NCBI GenBank assembly: GCA_002197995.1
Contig: NGZR01000005.1
Coordinates: 4,960,001 to 5,024,000, forward strand
Reading direction: 5' to 3'
Source of the DNA: Gaeumannomyces sp. JS-464
Lineage: Eukaryota; Ascomycota; Sordariomycetes; Magnaporthales; Magnaporthaceae
DNA: 64,000 bases
Part shown: piece after piece, positions 33,011 through 49,518 of the stretch
Numbering within the stretch: position 1 is the first letter of the stretch
Layout of the letters: each line of letters begins with the position of its first letter
The notes under the pieces: model-generated
What the model saw: only the letters and a program-made list of their open reading frames with translations
Told to the model about the DNA's origin: nothing
The model's database searches: none
Position numbers and translations under genes: made by a program

Positions 33011-33568
33011 GAAAACAAGGAGGCGGTGAGGAGGGAAAGGGGTTGGTTGTGGAGTTTGCAGGCATGATCTTGGCGTCAGGTTGTACCGGAATCTGGGTTT
33101 CTTGTTCTTTTCTTCTTGGTTTCCCTCCCCGTTTTTGGTCGCGAGTTTTTTTTTATACCCCCCGACATTCGTTTGACGAATTCCCCTATGTCTTAACACC
33201 CAAATTGGAAAGCATGAGAAGGACGTATATGATAGCATATGATTTTAAGATAGCATGATAGAAACTGCACGGCGTGGGGACGACTTGACGTTGCCCCACT
33301 GAGATGGAATGGAGTCCCTGAAGCGACCAGAGCTTTTGCTGGTAACTGCAGCCGATTGACCCAAAATTGAACTGTGCTTTTTGCGTCAGACCACCGACCA
33401 ACCACCTACCCACTCGCCGATCATCACTCCACCAGACAGCTCCTGTCGAAATCCTTGCTGGCCGGCCTGCCCGAGGTACTTTGGGCACACCAGATCTTCG
33501 GTTCGCGATCGATTCGGCCTCGTGATGACCGCGGCAGTTGCTTTCACACAGCAGGCACCGGCAGCAAA
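33011..33568. other. intergenic between the oxidoreductase gene and COX11
   Basis: No gene seen. T-rich 3' flank (T-run near 33147-33155) followed by the COX11 promoter. Confidence 0.55.
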
Positions 33569-34747
33569 ATGAACGTCTTCGCACGGCTAGCGCTGGGGCG
33601 TGCGTCAACGGGACGGCCCTACTTACGCTGCTGGCAGACGGCGCAGATCCGCCGGCAGCTCCTGGGATGCGAGACCGGCAGCAGCCGCGGGCTGTCCACG
33701 GGGCCGGCCAGGAAGGCGCGGGCGGAGGACGCTCCCAGCATGGAGCAGATGCGTGCCGTCTACAAGATGAGGAATAGGACGACCATGTAGGTATGTGCCA
33801 TATGGCCTTTTTTTCTGGTTCCTGGAACCGGCGGCAATTTTCCCCCCAGCGGCGGCGGCGGTGGTGTTCCAGAACTCAAGCTAAGCTGGCTGGTGTTGTT
33901 GGATCGCTAGGTACTACACGCTCAGTATCATACTGGGCACCGTCGCCTTCTCGTACGGCTCCGTCCCGATGTACAAAATGGTGCGCCCGCCCGCCCCCGC
34001 TCCCGATTAGATGCCCCTCCATGCTCCCTCCTCCCCGAGCCGTTTCCTCGAGCGACCCGAGGCGCTGACGGAGCCCTACGATGTTTCCTGCTCTAGATAT
34101 GCCAAACTACCGGGTGGGGCGGCCAGCCGATCAAGAGCCCCGCGCACGGCGGCGCCGGCGGCGACGGGGACGTCTCGTCGCGCCTGCAGCCGGTGACGGG
34201 TGCCAAGAGGATACGCGTCACGTTCCACGCCTCGACGTCGGACCAGCTGCCCTGGAAGTTCGTGCCGCAGCAGCGCGAGGTGCGCGTTCTCCCCGGCGAG
34301 ACGGCGTTGGCATTCTATACGGCCATCAACAAGAGCGACCAGGACATTATCGGGGTTGCGACGTACTCCGTCACGCCTGCCCAGATTGCGCCGTATTTCT
34401 CCAAGATCCAATGGTGCGGCTTTGCCCCCCATTCTTCTGACTTGACCCTTTTGACGCTCGGCACTGACTTTGGCGGGCCGATCAAAGCTTCTGTTTCGAC
34501 GAGCAGCGGCTCCAGGCGGGCGAAGAGGTGGCAATGCCTGTGTTCTTCTACCTCGACCCAGAGCTGTTGAACGACCTCAACATGAAGGGTATAGAAACGG
34601 TGACGCTGTCTTACACCTTTTTCAGTGAGTATCTGGGTACCCTGCTCTCCTTCTTCACAGCCGGATGTTTCAATCAGGTCTGACATGATCGCAGAGGCGA
34701 GATACGATGACAATGGAAAGACGCTCGTGATGCCGCCTTCTCCCTAG
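33569..34747 (+). CDS. COX11: cytochrome c oxidase copper chaperone
   Basis: Inner-membrane protein that delivers copper to the CuB site of Cox1. Five exons (33569-33786, 33911-33980, 34097-34413, 34488-34624, 34695-34747) encode 264 residues. A basic, Arg-rich mitochondrial presequence precedes one membrane helix (LSIILGTVAFSYGSVPMYKM). The intermembrane-space beta-sandwich has ICQTTGWGGQ, VTFHASTSDQLPW, QQREVRVLPGETALAFYTA and the copper-binding CFCF motif, formed exactly across the third intron. It ends with SYTFF. No frame breaks. Confidence 0.95.
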
Positions 34748-35317
34748 GTTCTGACCCGGCCGTATGCCCCAACAGAGCCTCGCTAGAGGAAGAATCGGGT
34801 TAGGGCGTTGTACAGGGACTGAATGCACCACCATCATATATAAATTCCAATCTAGACTCATGCTGGCGCGCGCTTGTGATCTCGATTCAAAAGACTTTGA
34901 CGTAGCCAGCGCCTGCCGGGAGGTACCTCCCTTGTTGTGGGGCCACAGCTCCACGATCCACTTTGAATGCAGCAGCTGGCAGATGACGCTACCCCAGCTC
35001 CATCCGACAGCTGATTGAGCACTGCATCAGTTGAGCACAGGTGTCGCGACATCTCGAGACAGACACCCTGGAGGAGCTCTCGGCCGCGGCAATTCCCAAC
35101 CAAACACTTCCTGATCGCACATCTGCTGAAGAGCCCGTCTTTCTACTACCTACCTAGCTATACGAACCGGCCTTCTCCTGTACCTGCCTACCTAGGTACC
35201 TAAGACTGGCTTCCTCGCGCATCCGCCACGGCTACACCCCGGCGTGCCTAAACGCCGCATCCCTGTCTCTGCCTCTCTCCTGGAAATGTCTTCATAGCGG
35301 CCGGCTCGTCAAAAAGT
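34748..35317. other. intergenic between COX11 and RAV1
   Basis: No gene seen. It contains a TACCTAGGTA palindrome (35189-35198) within a CCTA-rich stretch upstream of RAV1. Confidence 0.55.
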
Positions 35318-38300
35318 ATGAAGGTAGTCCTGCCCGGGAAACCCGCCTCGTCTCACTCGACGGTCTCGACTGGTTTCTGGGCTTCGCGGCGCATAATCGT
35401 AAGCACTCCACCTGCCCGCCCTCGGCTACCCGCGCCCCTGGCCTGACCCATACACCGTTCGCAGGCCTACATCACTGGCAATGCCTTCGCGATCCTTTCG
35501 GACCACCAAACGCTGCTCCAGACGGTGTACGACGATGACGAGTCCCCGCTGCGCGCCATCGCGTTCGACGAGGCGTCGGGCAAGATAGCCACCGCCACCG
35601 ACCGCCATGTCCGGATATACAAGCCCTTTGGGCTGGAGGATGATGCTCTCCGGGTAGGTGCCCTGGGATGGTTAGACTGAGAGGATTTAATGCGGTGCTG
35701 ACCGTGTGCCATCGCCGTGAAGTGGGCATTACAGTCGCTCTTTGAGCCGTTCTCAGACGACGACAGCGACAACCACTCGACCGCACCCGTATCGCTATCG
35801 TGGGGCGCATCGGAGGAGCTGCTGGTTGCGCGCGCCTCCCTCAAGCTGTACCAAACCTCGTCCACGCCGTCGTGCTCGTGGTCCAAGCGGCTAGCGACCC
35901 CGGCGCATTGTGCCTGTCTTTCATACGACTCGGGCTACATCGCCTGCTGCGGCTACAGCGACCGGCTCGTCAAGGTGTGGCGGCGCCTCAGTTTCGGCTC
36001 CGACGACGTCTGCTTCGACTTTGCCTATCTCCGGCACCCCGCGCCCGTGACCAGGATACAATGGCGCCAGCCCTACGACGTGGACCAGACCATCGAGAAT
36101 GTGCTCTACACCTTTTGCGCCGATGAGAACGCCCGCATCTGGTCCGGCTCCGAGTCGCACCACGGCGGCCAGCATCTCCAGCTCTGGGGCACCATAGACC
36201 TGGAGGAATCCCTCCGGGGAAGGCACCCGCGACGCCCCGACGAGCCGCTGACGCGCTGGGCCTTTATAGTGCACGGTAGGGACATATCGGCCGCCGCGGA
36301 GACGGCGGTCCAGGAGAGCACCACGAGCCAGGCGGACGACGACATGGGGCTGCAGCATGTCGTGGCCGTGGCGAACCGCAACCCTGAGCTGTGCATCGTC
36401 CTCGACGCGGCAGGCGGCATGTCGGCGTGGGCGCTGGAGAACGTCGGCAGCAGGACGGCGCAGAGGACGGGTCGCATCTTCAATGCGGCGCACATCTACT
36501 CCAAGGACTTTGACTTTGCGCGCAGCCTGTCGCTCTCGGCGGACGCTCACGTCGAGGTGCACAGCTACTGCAACAAGACGGGCGGGCACCTCCATCTCCT
36601 GCTGCACGACTTCCGCGGCGCCATCCACGTTTACGAGGCCAACATGGCCGACATGCTCCATCAGGCCTCCACGGCGCCCCGCTTGCGCCTCAAAGGCTCC
36701 TGGTCGGGGCATTCGGCGTCGGTGCAAAAGATTGTGCGGAATTATAGTGGCCATGCCATCGTGTCGAGGACGAGGGACGGCGAGAGTTCCGTCTGGATGC
36801 ACAAGCTTGGCGCCCGGTCGACGTCGCTGTCTCAGCTGGCTCTCACCCCGAGCGGCGAGCAGGGTCACATCCACCGTATTTGCGTCTTGCGCAAGGGGCG
36901 TTTTGTCGTCTTCCTACACCATGACGCCATCACTTTATGGGACTGCCGCCCGCCGGGCCCACCGAGTCTTCTCGGCCGATGCGCTTATAGCGTCGGAGGA
37001 AAGCCCCTTTGCCTGTTGATACTACCTCGCCGGCGGCCCGGGACTCGTCAGTGGCCCATATAGCGACCATAACGTCGGAGAAGCAGGGAATCGTCTGGGT
37101 CATGAATCTTCCACCGTACTCGGCAGATGGTGGCCACGCGCCGCCAGTTAACGGCCACGGTCGCACAAAACCGGCGGTGGCAGAATTCTGTCGTTTCAAC
37201 CTTCAAGGCACCGAGGATCTGGCCTATGTCCTGCCTGTCGACCCGGCCGGATCCTCCCCGGTAATATCCGGGTTTCTCGATGTGTTTGCACGGGACGTGG
37301 CCGTGTCATACACCGGCGAGGGCCGGGTTGATTTCTTGACGGCCCGGGTCGATCCAGAACGGGACCGCGTGGAGTGGCTTACGACCTGTTCGATGGAGAC
37401 TGGGCTGCTCGAGCCCTCGCTTGTTAGCGGCAGCACCCTGAAGAGGGCGGCCCTTGTCAACTCGTCCAGGTCGGCTGTCACCATCTGGGACATACGTGGC
37501 GCCAGGCTGGAGTACACACAAGACTTTGAGAGCCAAAACACCATCAACGATCTGGACTGGACGTCGACGCCCGACTCCCAGTCCGTGCTGGCCGTGGGCT
37601 TCCCGCACCGCATCCTCCTGCTCTCGCAGCTGCGGTTCGACTATCTGAACAAGGGGCCCGCCTGGGCGCCGGTCCGCGAGATCAGCATCCGCGACATGAC
37701 GCCGCACCCGATCGGCGACTCGACGTGGCTCGGCGACGGCCACCTGGTCATCGGCGCGGGGAACCAGCTCTTTGTGCACGACAGGCAGTTTGACGTGTCC
37801 AGCTCGCTCATCACCAGCCTGCGCCTCCCGCACCGCAAGGATGGCAGCCTCGATTTGTTTGACGTTGTGAGGCGGTTGAACGGGCCCTACCCGTGTTCCA
37901 TCCGCAGTTCCTCAGCCAGTGCATGCTCGCTGGCAAGACCACGCTGGTGCATCGGATCCTGACCTCGCTGGACACAACGCTCAAGTACTGGGTCGAGGGC
38001 GAGGCGATAGATGATTATCTGGGGCTGGACATGGAGGTTTTTTATGGCGCGCAGAGCCCAACGCACGACTACACGTCAGACCCGAACTCGAGCACGTTTT
38101 TCGCCCCGGGGTCGGTGCACGACGCGGGCGGCGACGAGTTCAACGAGCAGGTCGCCAACTCGATCAACTCGAGGCTCACCAAAGTGGCGCTGCCGCAGCT
38201 CTCGGGCCACGAGCAGATCCAGCTCGTGGACATTGTCGAGTGCGCGGGCCTCGTCGAGACGCAGCGCCGCTCCATGGACGACAACGGGGCGCGGTACATG

Positions 38301-39645
38301 CTCTTCTACCGGCAGCACGCGCTGCGCAAGGGCAGGACCAACGAGATCCACATGTCGTGGCGCGAGATCAACTGGGCGCACCACTCGACGAGCCAGGACA
38401 TCCTGGTGGACTTTGTGGCGCGGCAGAACCACGGGTCGCTGCGGTGGGAGAGCGCGCGCGAGAGCGGCATGTTCATGTGGCTCTCGGACGCGGCCGCGGT
38501 GCGCAAGCAGTTCGAGGCGGTGGCGCGCAACGAGTACACCAAGAGCGAGGCCAAGAACCCGGTCGACTGCAGCCTCTTCTACCTGGCCCTCCGCAAGAAG
38601 GCGGTGCTGCAGGGCCTGTGGCGCATGGCCAGCTGGAACCGCGAGCAGGCGGCGACGCAGCGCCTGCTGGCCAACAACTTTGACGACCCCAGGTGGCGCA
38701 CGGCGGCGCTCAAGAACGCCTACGCGCTCATGAGCAAGCGCCGGTTCGAGTACGCCGCCGCCTTCTTCCTGCTCGCCGACCACCTCCAGGACGCCGTCAA
38801 CGTGTGCCTCAACCAGCTCAAGGACATGCAGCTCGCCGTCGCCGTCGCGCGCGTCTACGAGGGCGACGACAGCGGGCCCGTCCTGCGCAAGCTGCTCGAG
38901 GACGAGGTGCTCGCCATCGCGGCTCAGGAGGGGAACCGCTGGCTGGCCTCGTGGGCGTTTTGGATGCTGCGGCGCAGGGACATGGCTGTGCGGGCTTTGA
39001 TTGTGCGTCTTTTTTTTTTTTTCCTTTTTTTTTCCCCCCTTCCCCTCTCGCTCCTCGGGCTAACAGACACATCTTCCCAAACAGACGCCAGTATACGCTC
39101 TCCTGGAGACACCCTACTCCCCAGACATCAAGTCCAAGCTCTTCCTCACCGACGACCCCGCCCTGATCGTCCTCTACGCCCAGCTGCGGCAGAAGACGCT
39201 GCAGACGCTCCGGGGAGCCTCAAAGGTCACCCCCAAGGTGGAGTGGGAGTTTGTCCTGCACAACGCCCGCCTATACGACCGCATGGGCTGCGACCTGCTG
39301 GGGCTGGATCTTGGTATGTGGATTTCCGTTGATGTTCCCCCTTTTTGGTTTTCTCTTTTTTTTCTTATTTAAAACGGGTGTGGAGCTAACCAACCCATTT
39401 TGCGCCGCACCGCAGTACGCAACTGGGAGTTCCTCGGCTCGAGCCGCGCAACACCCGGCCTGGGCGGCGACATCGACCCCCTCAAGCTCCTCCGGCGCCG
39501 GAGCTCGCTCGTCGTGGCCGACATCCCCGTCGCCCCCCTGTCCCCCACCGAGAGGCGGGCGGCGGCCAGGGGCGGCGCGCAGCCGCCGCCCAGCGTCTTC
39601 GAGGAGCCCGACTCCAACTCGCTCCTGGACAGTTTTGGCTTCTGA
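35318..39645 (+). CDS. RAV1: RAVE complex subunit Rav1, V-ATPase assembly (two frame breaks)
   Basis: Scaffold of the RAVE complex that reassembles V1 and Vo sectors of the vacuolar ATPase. Exons 35318-35398, 35465-35653, 35735-39002, 39085-39313 and 39416-39645, about 1,332 residues after correction. The N-terminal half forms WD40-like propellers (TDRHVRIYKPFG, DRLVKVWRRL, NARIWSG). The C-terminal half is the Rav1p domain with HPQFLSQCMLAGKTTLVHRI, ALRKGRTNEIHMSWREINWA, FYLALRKKAVLQGLWRMA, KRRFEYAAAFFLLADHLQDA and ETPYSPDIKSKLFLTDDPAL. One base is missing near 37051 (before VAHIATI) and one C near 37888 (before VFHPQFLSQ). The fourth intron is rich in T and C homopolymers. Confidence 0.92.
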
Positions 39646-40070
39646 AACAACAAAAGCGGAGCGCAACGCACTGGGGGACGCCCTGCCGAATTCGGCGTGT
39701 CGTGTGGGTGGGTTGTTGTGCTGTTGTGTCGTGTGCTGGATGCTGTGTGGGAGTGTGCGTATACTGGGTATCAGGCCCGTGTTCCACATCACCACCTTTG
39801 TATATTGTAACATTTATAAATCGTTTTGGCTCCACATGCTGTTCTTACAAGGCGCATCTATCATCTAGCAGATAGGCGACGCTATGAAGCACCTCACTCT
39901 TTCCCTATGCTCGAACATCAATGTTCTTCCGGTCTGGTTGGATTTTTTTTTTCTACCCAAAATCCTAACTGCCAGCCCCCCTTTTTATACGCCCTTCACG
40001 GTCGGCCAGTACCACCCCTACCTCCTGCTTCGAAATCACCGGCATCCCGCACAGCCAGCCTGCGAATCAA
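39646..40070. other. convergent 3' flanks of RAV1 and AROM
   Basis: No gene seen. A GTGTTGTG-type repeat region (about 39700-39760) and a T-run at 39943-39950 are the only features. Confidence 0.55.
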
Positions 40071-45744
<5,674 letters not shown>

Positions 45745-48575
45745 ATGGCTCCAGACAGAGGCACGCGTCCCACTGGCTCCCCTACCTCCTCCTCGGCTTT
45801 GCTCGCCCCCGCAGCCGAGCCCAGAGCCATGGAGGACTATGACCAGGACGTGATCGAGGGCCAGAGCTTCACCTTTCGGGGTGTCGCAGTCGGCCTCGTC
45901 ATCGGAATCGTCCTCGCCTTCTCCAACATGTACTTTGGGCTGCAGACTGGTTCGAATCCCTCTTGTCGCCCCATGCGTGCCTCCTACAAAGCCGTCTGTG
46001 GAGGTTGTCTCTGGCCCACGATGATAACAGTTCAAATTACAGGCTGGATCAGCACCATGACAAATGCCGGCTTCGCTGCTGGGCTACGGCTTTTTCAGGA
46101 CGCGGCATCTCAAGTTTCCCTTTACCCCGTGGAAAAACGTGCTCGTGCAGACCGTCGCGGCATCCGTCGGCATTGTGCCTTGGGGGCTGGGTTTGTTGGC
46201 GTTGTCAGTGACCTCACCCTTCCCCTGAGCTCTGTGGCAGCTGCTGACCTCGATAAGATCCCTGCCATGAACTATCTGCTCCTCCCAGAAGAGATGGGTC
46301 CATTCAAGTGCGTCGTTTGCCCTGCTGCATAGAGCTCCTGCCATTTGGAGTGGCGGCCACTAACCCTCATTTGCTCGCTGGCAGCATGACGACTTGGCAG
46401 TCAATTGTCTGGTCGCTTGGCCTGTGTTATTTTTGGCTGTGTTTTCGCCGTCTTGCTGTAGGTTTTCCTCTAGTGCCTCATGGACTTGAATCCCTGACTG
46501 ATCCCTGACGAACGCGATTGCTACGACACCAGGCGGCGCCAGGTGTCATCAAGGAGCGCCTGAGGTTCCCCAGCGGCTTCAGCACCGCCGTCCTCATCGG
46601 GGTTTTTGCACGGCCAAACCGCCAGGAAAACCGAAAACGGCCGGCCAGACTCCTCAGGCGGTTTCGCAAGCCTCGCAAGCCAACCGAGAGGCCTTGCCGT
46701 GCCCCGGTGCCGATGGTGCGCACGAAAGAGGTGACGCCGTCACAGAGCCAGGAGTGGAAGGCCAACCTGGCCTCCTCCTGATCTGCTTCTGCATCTCAGG
46801 CGTCGCCATCGTAGCAACCTATTTCCTCCCCGTCCTCCGAAACCTGCCCGTCTTTGGCTCCGCAGCCGCGGCCTGGCTCTGGACCTCAACCCAAGCCTCG
46901 CATAATGTTGGTCAGGGAATCATCATGGGTCCCAGCACCCCATCCACATGCTCATCGGTGCCATCGTGGGCTGGGGATCCTCTCGCGCGCTGGGCCAAAC
47001 ATCAGGGCTGGGCTCCCGGCTCGATCGACGACTGGGAAAACGGGTCCAAGGGCTGGATCGTCTGGACCTCGCTCTCCATCATGCTGGCAGACGCCATCGT
47101 CAGCCTCGGCTTCGTCGCCGCCAGCTCTCTGTGGCCCGTCGTCCGGCCGCTCACGAGTCGTTCGCGCTGGTGGAAAACCGCCAGCGACGGGGCCTCGGGA
47201 CAGGGCGGCGACTACGCGCCCGTGGGCTCATTCCAGACGTCACAAGACGAGGACCAGGACGAAGACGATGCTGCTTTCGACAGCGAAGGCGACCAAGCGC
47301 GCGACTGCCCCCCGGACCAGGACATCAGCCCCCGCTTTGCCCTGATGGGTCTTCCCATCTCCATGATTTTCTGCGTCGCCGCCATCCGCTACGTCTTCCA
47401 AGACATCGTGCCGCTCTACGCCATCGTGACAGCCGTCCTGGTCGCCATCCCTCTATCCGTCATCGCTGTTAGGGCCATGGGTGTGACGGATCTGAACCCG
47501 GTGTCGGGCATTTCAAAGCTGGCGCAACTGTTCTTCGCCCTCGTCATTCCCCGGTCCAACAAGGCGGGAATTCTCATCAATCTAGTCGCTGGTGCAGTTG
47601 TATGTTTTTGGTATCCCTTTTCTGCTCACACCTTCCAGAATGGCCCGCTAAAAGAATTAACAATTAACAAATCTCACCTGGCAGTCCGAGTCGGGCGCTC
47701 TCCAAGCTGGAGATCTGATGCAAGATCTCAAGACCGGACACCTCCTGGGCGCTGCTCCCAAGGCTCAGTTCCTGGGGCAGGTCATCGGGGCCACCGTCGG
47801 CGCCGTGGTGTCGGCACTCATCTACAGGCTCTACACGAGCATCTACGAGACCATCCCCAACGATCTTTTCCAGGCGCCCACCGCGCTCGTCTGGATCTTC
47901 ACGGCCAGGCTGGTTGCTGCAGGAAAGGGCCTGCCGCCCATGGCCACCGAGTTTGCAATTGTCGCCTTTGGACTGTTCGCCGTAATAACCGCCGTCAAGA
48001 TGAGAAACCCTCGGGCGGCTTATCTGCCGGGAGGACTTGCGGTGGCCGTCGGTAAGTTGCGGGCTTTGATGTCTCCGGATTCCGCATTTCGCGCTGGCTA
48101 ACATGGTCTCTTCACCTAGGAATGTACAACGTGCCGTAAGTACCTTTGATGACATCCGAGAACCCATAGAATCGGCCCGTGCTCACCTGCAGTTGGAATT
48201 ATAGGTCTTTCACGCTCGCCCGGACCGTTGGTGGTCTCCTCAGCTGGTACTGGAAGTCGTACAGGGGCCGCGAAGACACCCCTTTGATCATCCTAGCATC
48301 GGTATGACGACATCCTCTCAGACCGAGACTCTCTTCCTGGCTAGTAAATACTGATTCGCTCCGGCCGGGTTTAAAAGGGGTTCATCCTTGGCGAAGGCTT
48401 TCTCAGGTACAATCTATTTTCTCTAGTTGCTTATTTATCCCTTATGGGCCTCGCTAATTCTTCTTATAGCATCGCCAACCTATTGATGCAATCATTCGTA
48501 TGTGCCCTCCCTGATCGTCGGTTTCGGTGGAAAGCAACTAACTCAGGATTCATTCAGGGTGTGCCGCATCTTTGA
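45745..48575 (+). CDS. OPT-superfamily oligopeptide transporter, YGL114W-like (many indels in 5' half)
   Basis: Multi-pass plasma- or vacuolar-membrane transporter for peptides or metal-chelate-like solutes. Ten exons by my reading: 45745-45949, 46043-46307, 46385-46457, 46533-47599, 47685-48051, 48120-48135, 48205-48301, 48378-48406, 48470-48497, 48558-48575. Motifs: VGLVIGIVLAFSNMYFGLQTG, GFVGVV, LLPEEMGPF, STAVLIGV, QGIIMGPS, LNPVSGISKLAQL, SGALQAGDLMQDLKTGHLLGA, GMYNVPSFTLARTVGG and the terminal SFGVPHL. At least nine 1-2 nt indels between about 46062 and 46995 break the frame; the part downstream of about 47000 is clean. Exons of 16, 29, 28 and 18 nt at the 3' end are unusually small. 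Substrate cannot be read from sequence. Confidence 0.82.
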
Positions 48576-49518
48576 GCACCATCATCGTCATCCACCAGCA
48601 ATACTTATATGGCAGCTCGTGGTGGGAACGCTAAAACACTGATAGGGGAGGCAGATGTTGGAAGTCTTAGCTACATCAAGACACTCACAGAATGCGTATT
48701 CAATCCTCTGACCCTGGGTGCGAAAAGGGGAACCCATCGTTTAGGTAGGTACCTAGACAAGTACAACTCGAAAGACTGGATTATAAAATCAGGGCCGCCT
48801 TGCTAATTTGGCGCCTGCACCGGCCCTCCGTTCCTCCGGGCCGCAGTTGCCGAATTTCCCTGATTTTGATCTTTGGCCTTTTTTTGGCCTCTTTTTGGTC
48901 TCTTTTTGGCCTTTTTGGCCGCTTTTAGCCTTTTCCCTAGCCCTCTCCGCCTCTCCTTAACCTTGGAAAGAATAGAGTTACCGGGTTTTCTGGTTTATAT
49001 TTCACCCTTCGACCACCCAAAAACAAAACCGGAAGGCGCTAGCGAAGCGGCGAAGTGGTTACCTTTTTTCTCTCTTTTTCTGTAACGGGGTCGCCTGTGA
49101 GGAACCGCCGTGGCTTGATATACACAGGGTTCAAGGACGAAGTGCTTGAACTATTCGATCTTTTGGTCTATGTAGTGGAGCGGTACTCTGGCGCGTCTCC
49201 CTTACATTCTCAATATTTAATACGCATTTATATGCATTATTCTCTCTGGGGGCCCTCCTTGGGGGCTGCTGCGGAGGGCTTTTCCGCCTGAAACGGGCCT
49301 TTCGCTTGCAGCGAGCTTTGTTCAGTGACGCGAAAGGCAAGAGGTGCTTGAGAGGCGAGACACTGAGGGGGAGTAAACACCATGAACTAATCCCTGCACC
49401 GGATTTTTAAACCGTCCAATTCCCGCACCGGATTTTAAAGGTGCTAGGACAGAATAGGAAGAAAGTTTTGAGATTTACACAGAAGTAACCGACCGCTCCG
49501 GTAGAATTATGGCTTTTA
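48576..49518. other. intergenic, unexplained low-complexity and repeat-rich segment
   Basis: No gene recognised. It holds a T-rich array of imperfect CTTTTTGGCC units (48873-48923), a TAGGTACCTA palindrome (48746-48755), an inverted repeat GCCTTTCGC/GCGAAAGGC (49297-49305 and 49330-49338) and a direct repeat GCACCGGATTTT (49396-49407 and 49425-49436). Composition is more T-rich than the flanks, as in remnants of inserted DNA, but there are no transposon ends or coding motifs. Confidence 0.5.

Noticed and set aside
35921..36874. Long antisense open frame inside RAV1
   Set aside because: Arg/Val-rich shadow of the WD40 region without any recognisable motif.
45949..45959. Perfect Pol III B-box-like sequence GGTTCGAATCC
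   Set aside because: It spans the exon 1/intron 1 junction of the OPT gene. No A box, cloverleaf or T-run terminator accompanies it, so it is not a tRNA gene.
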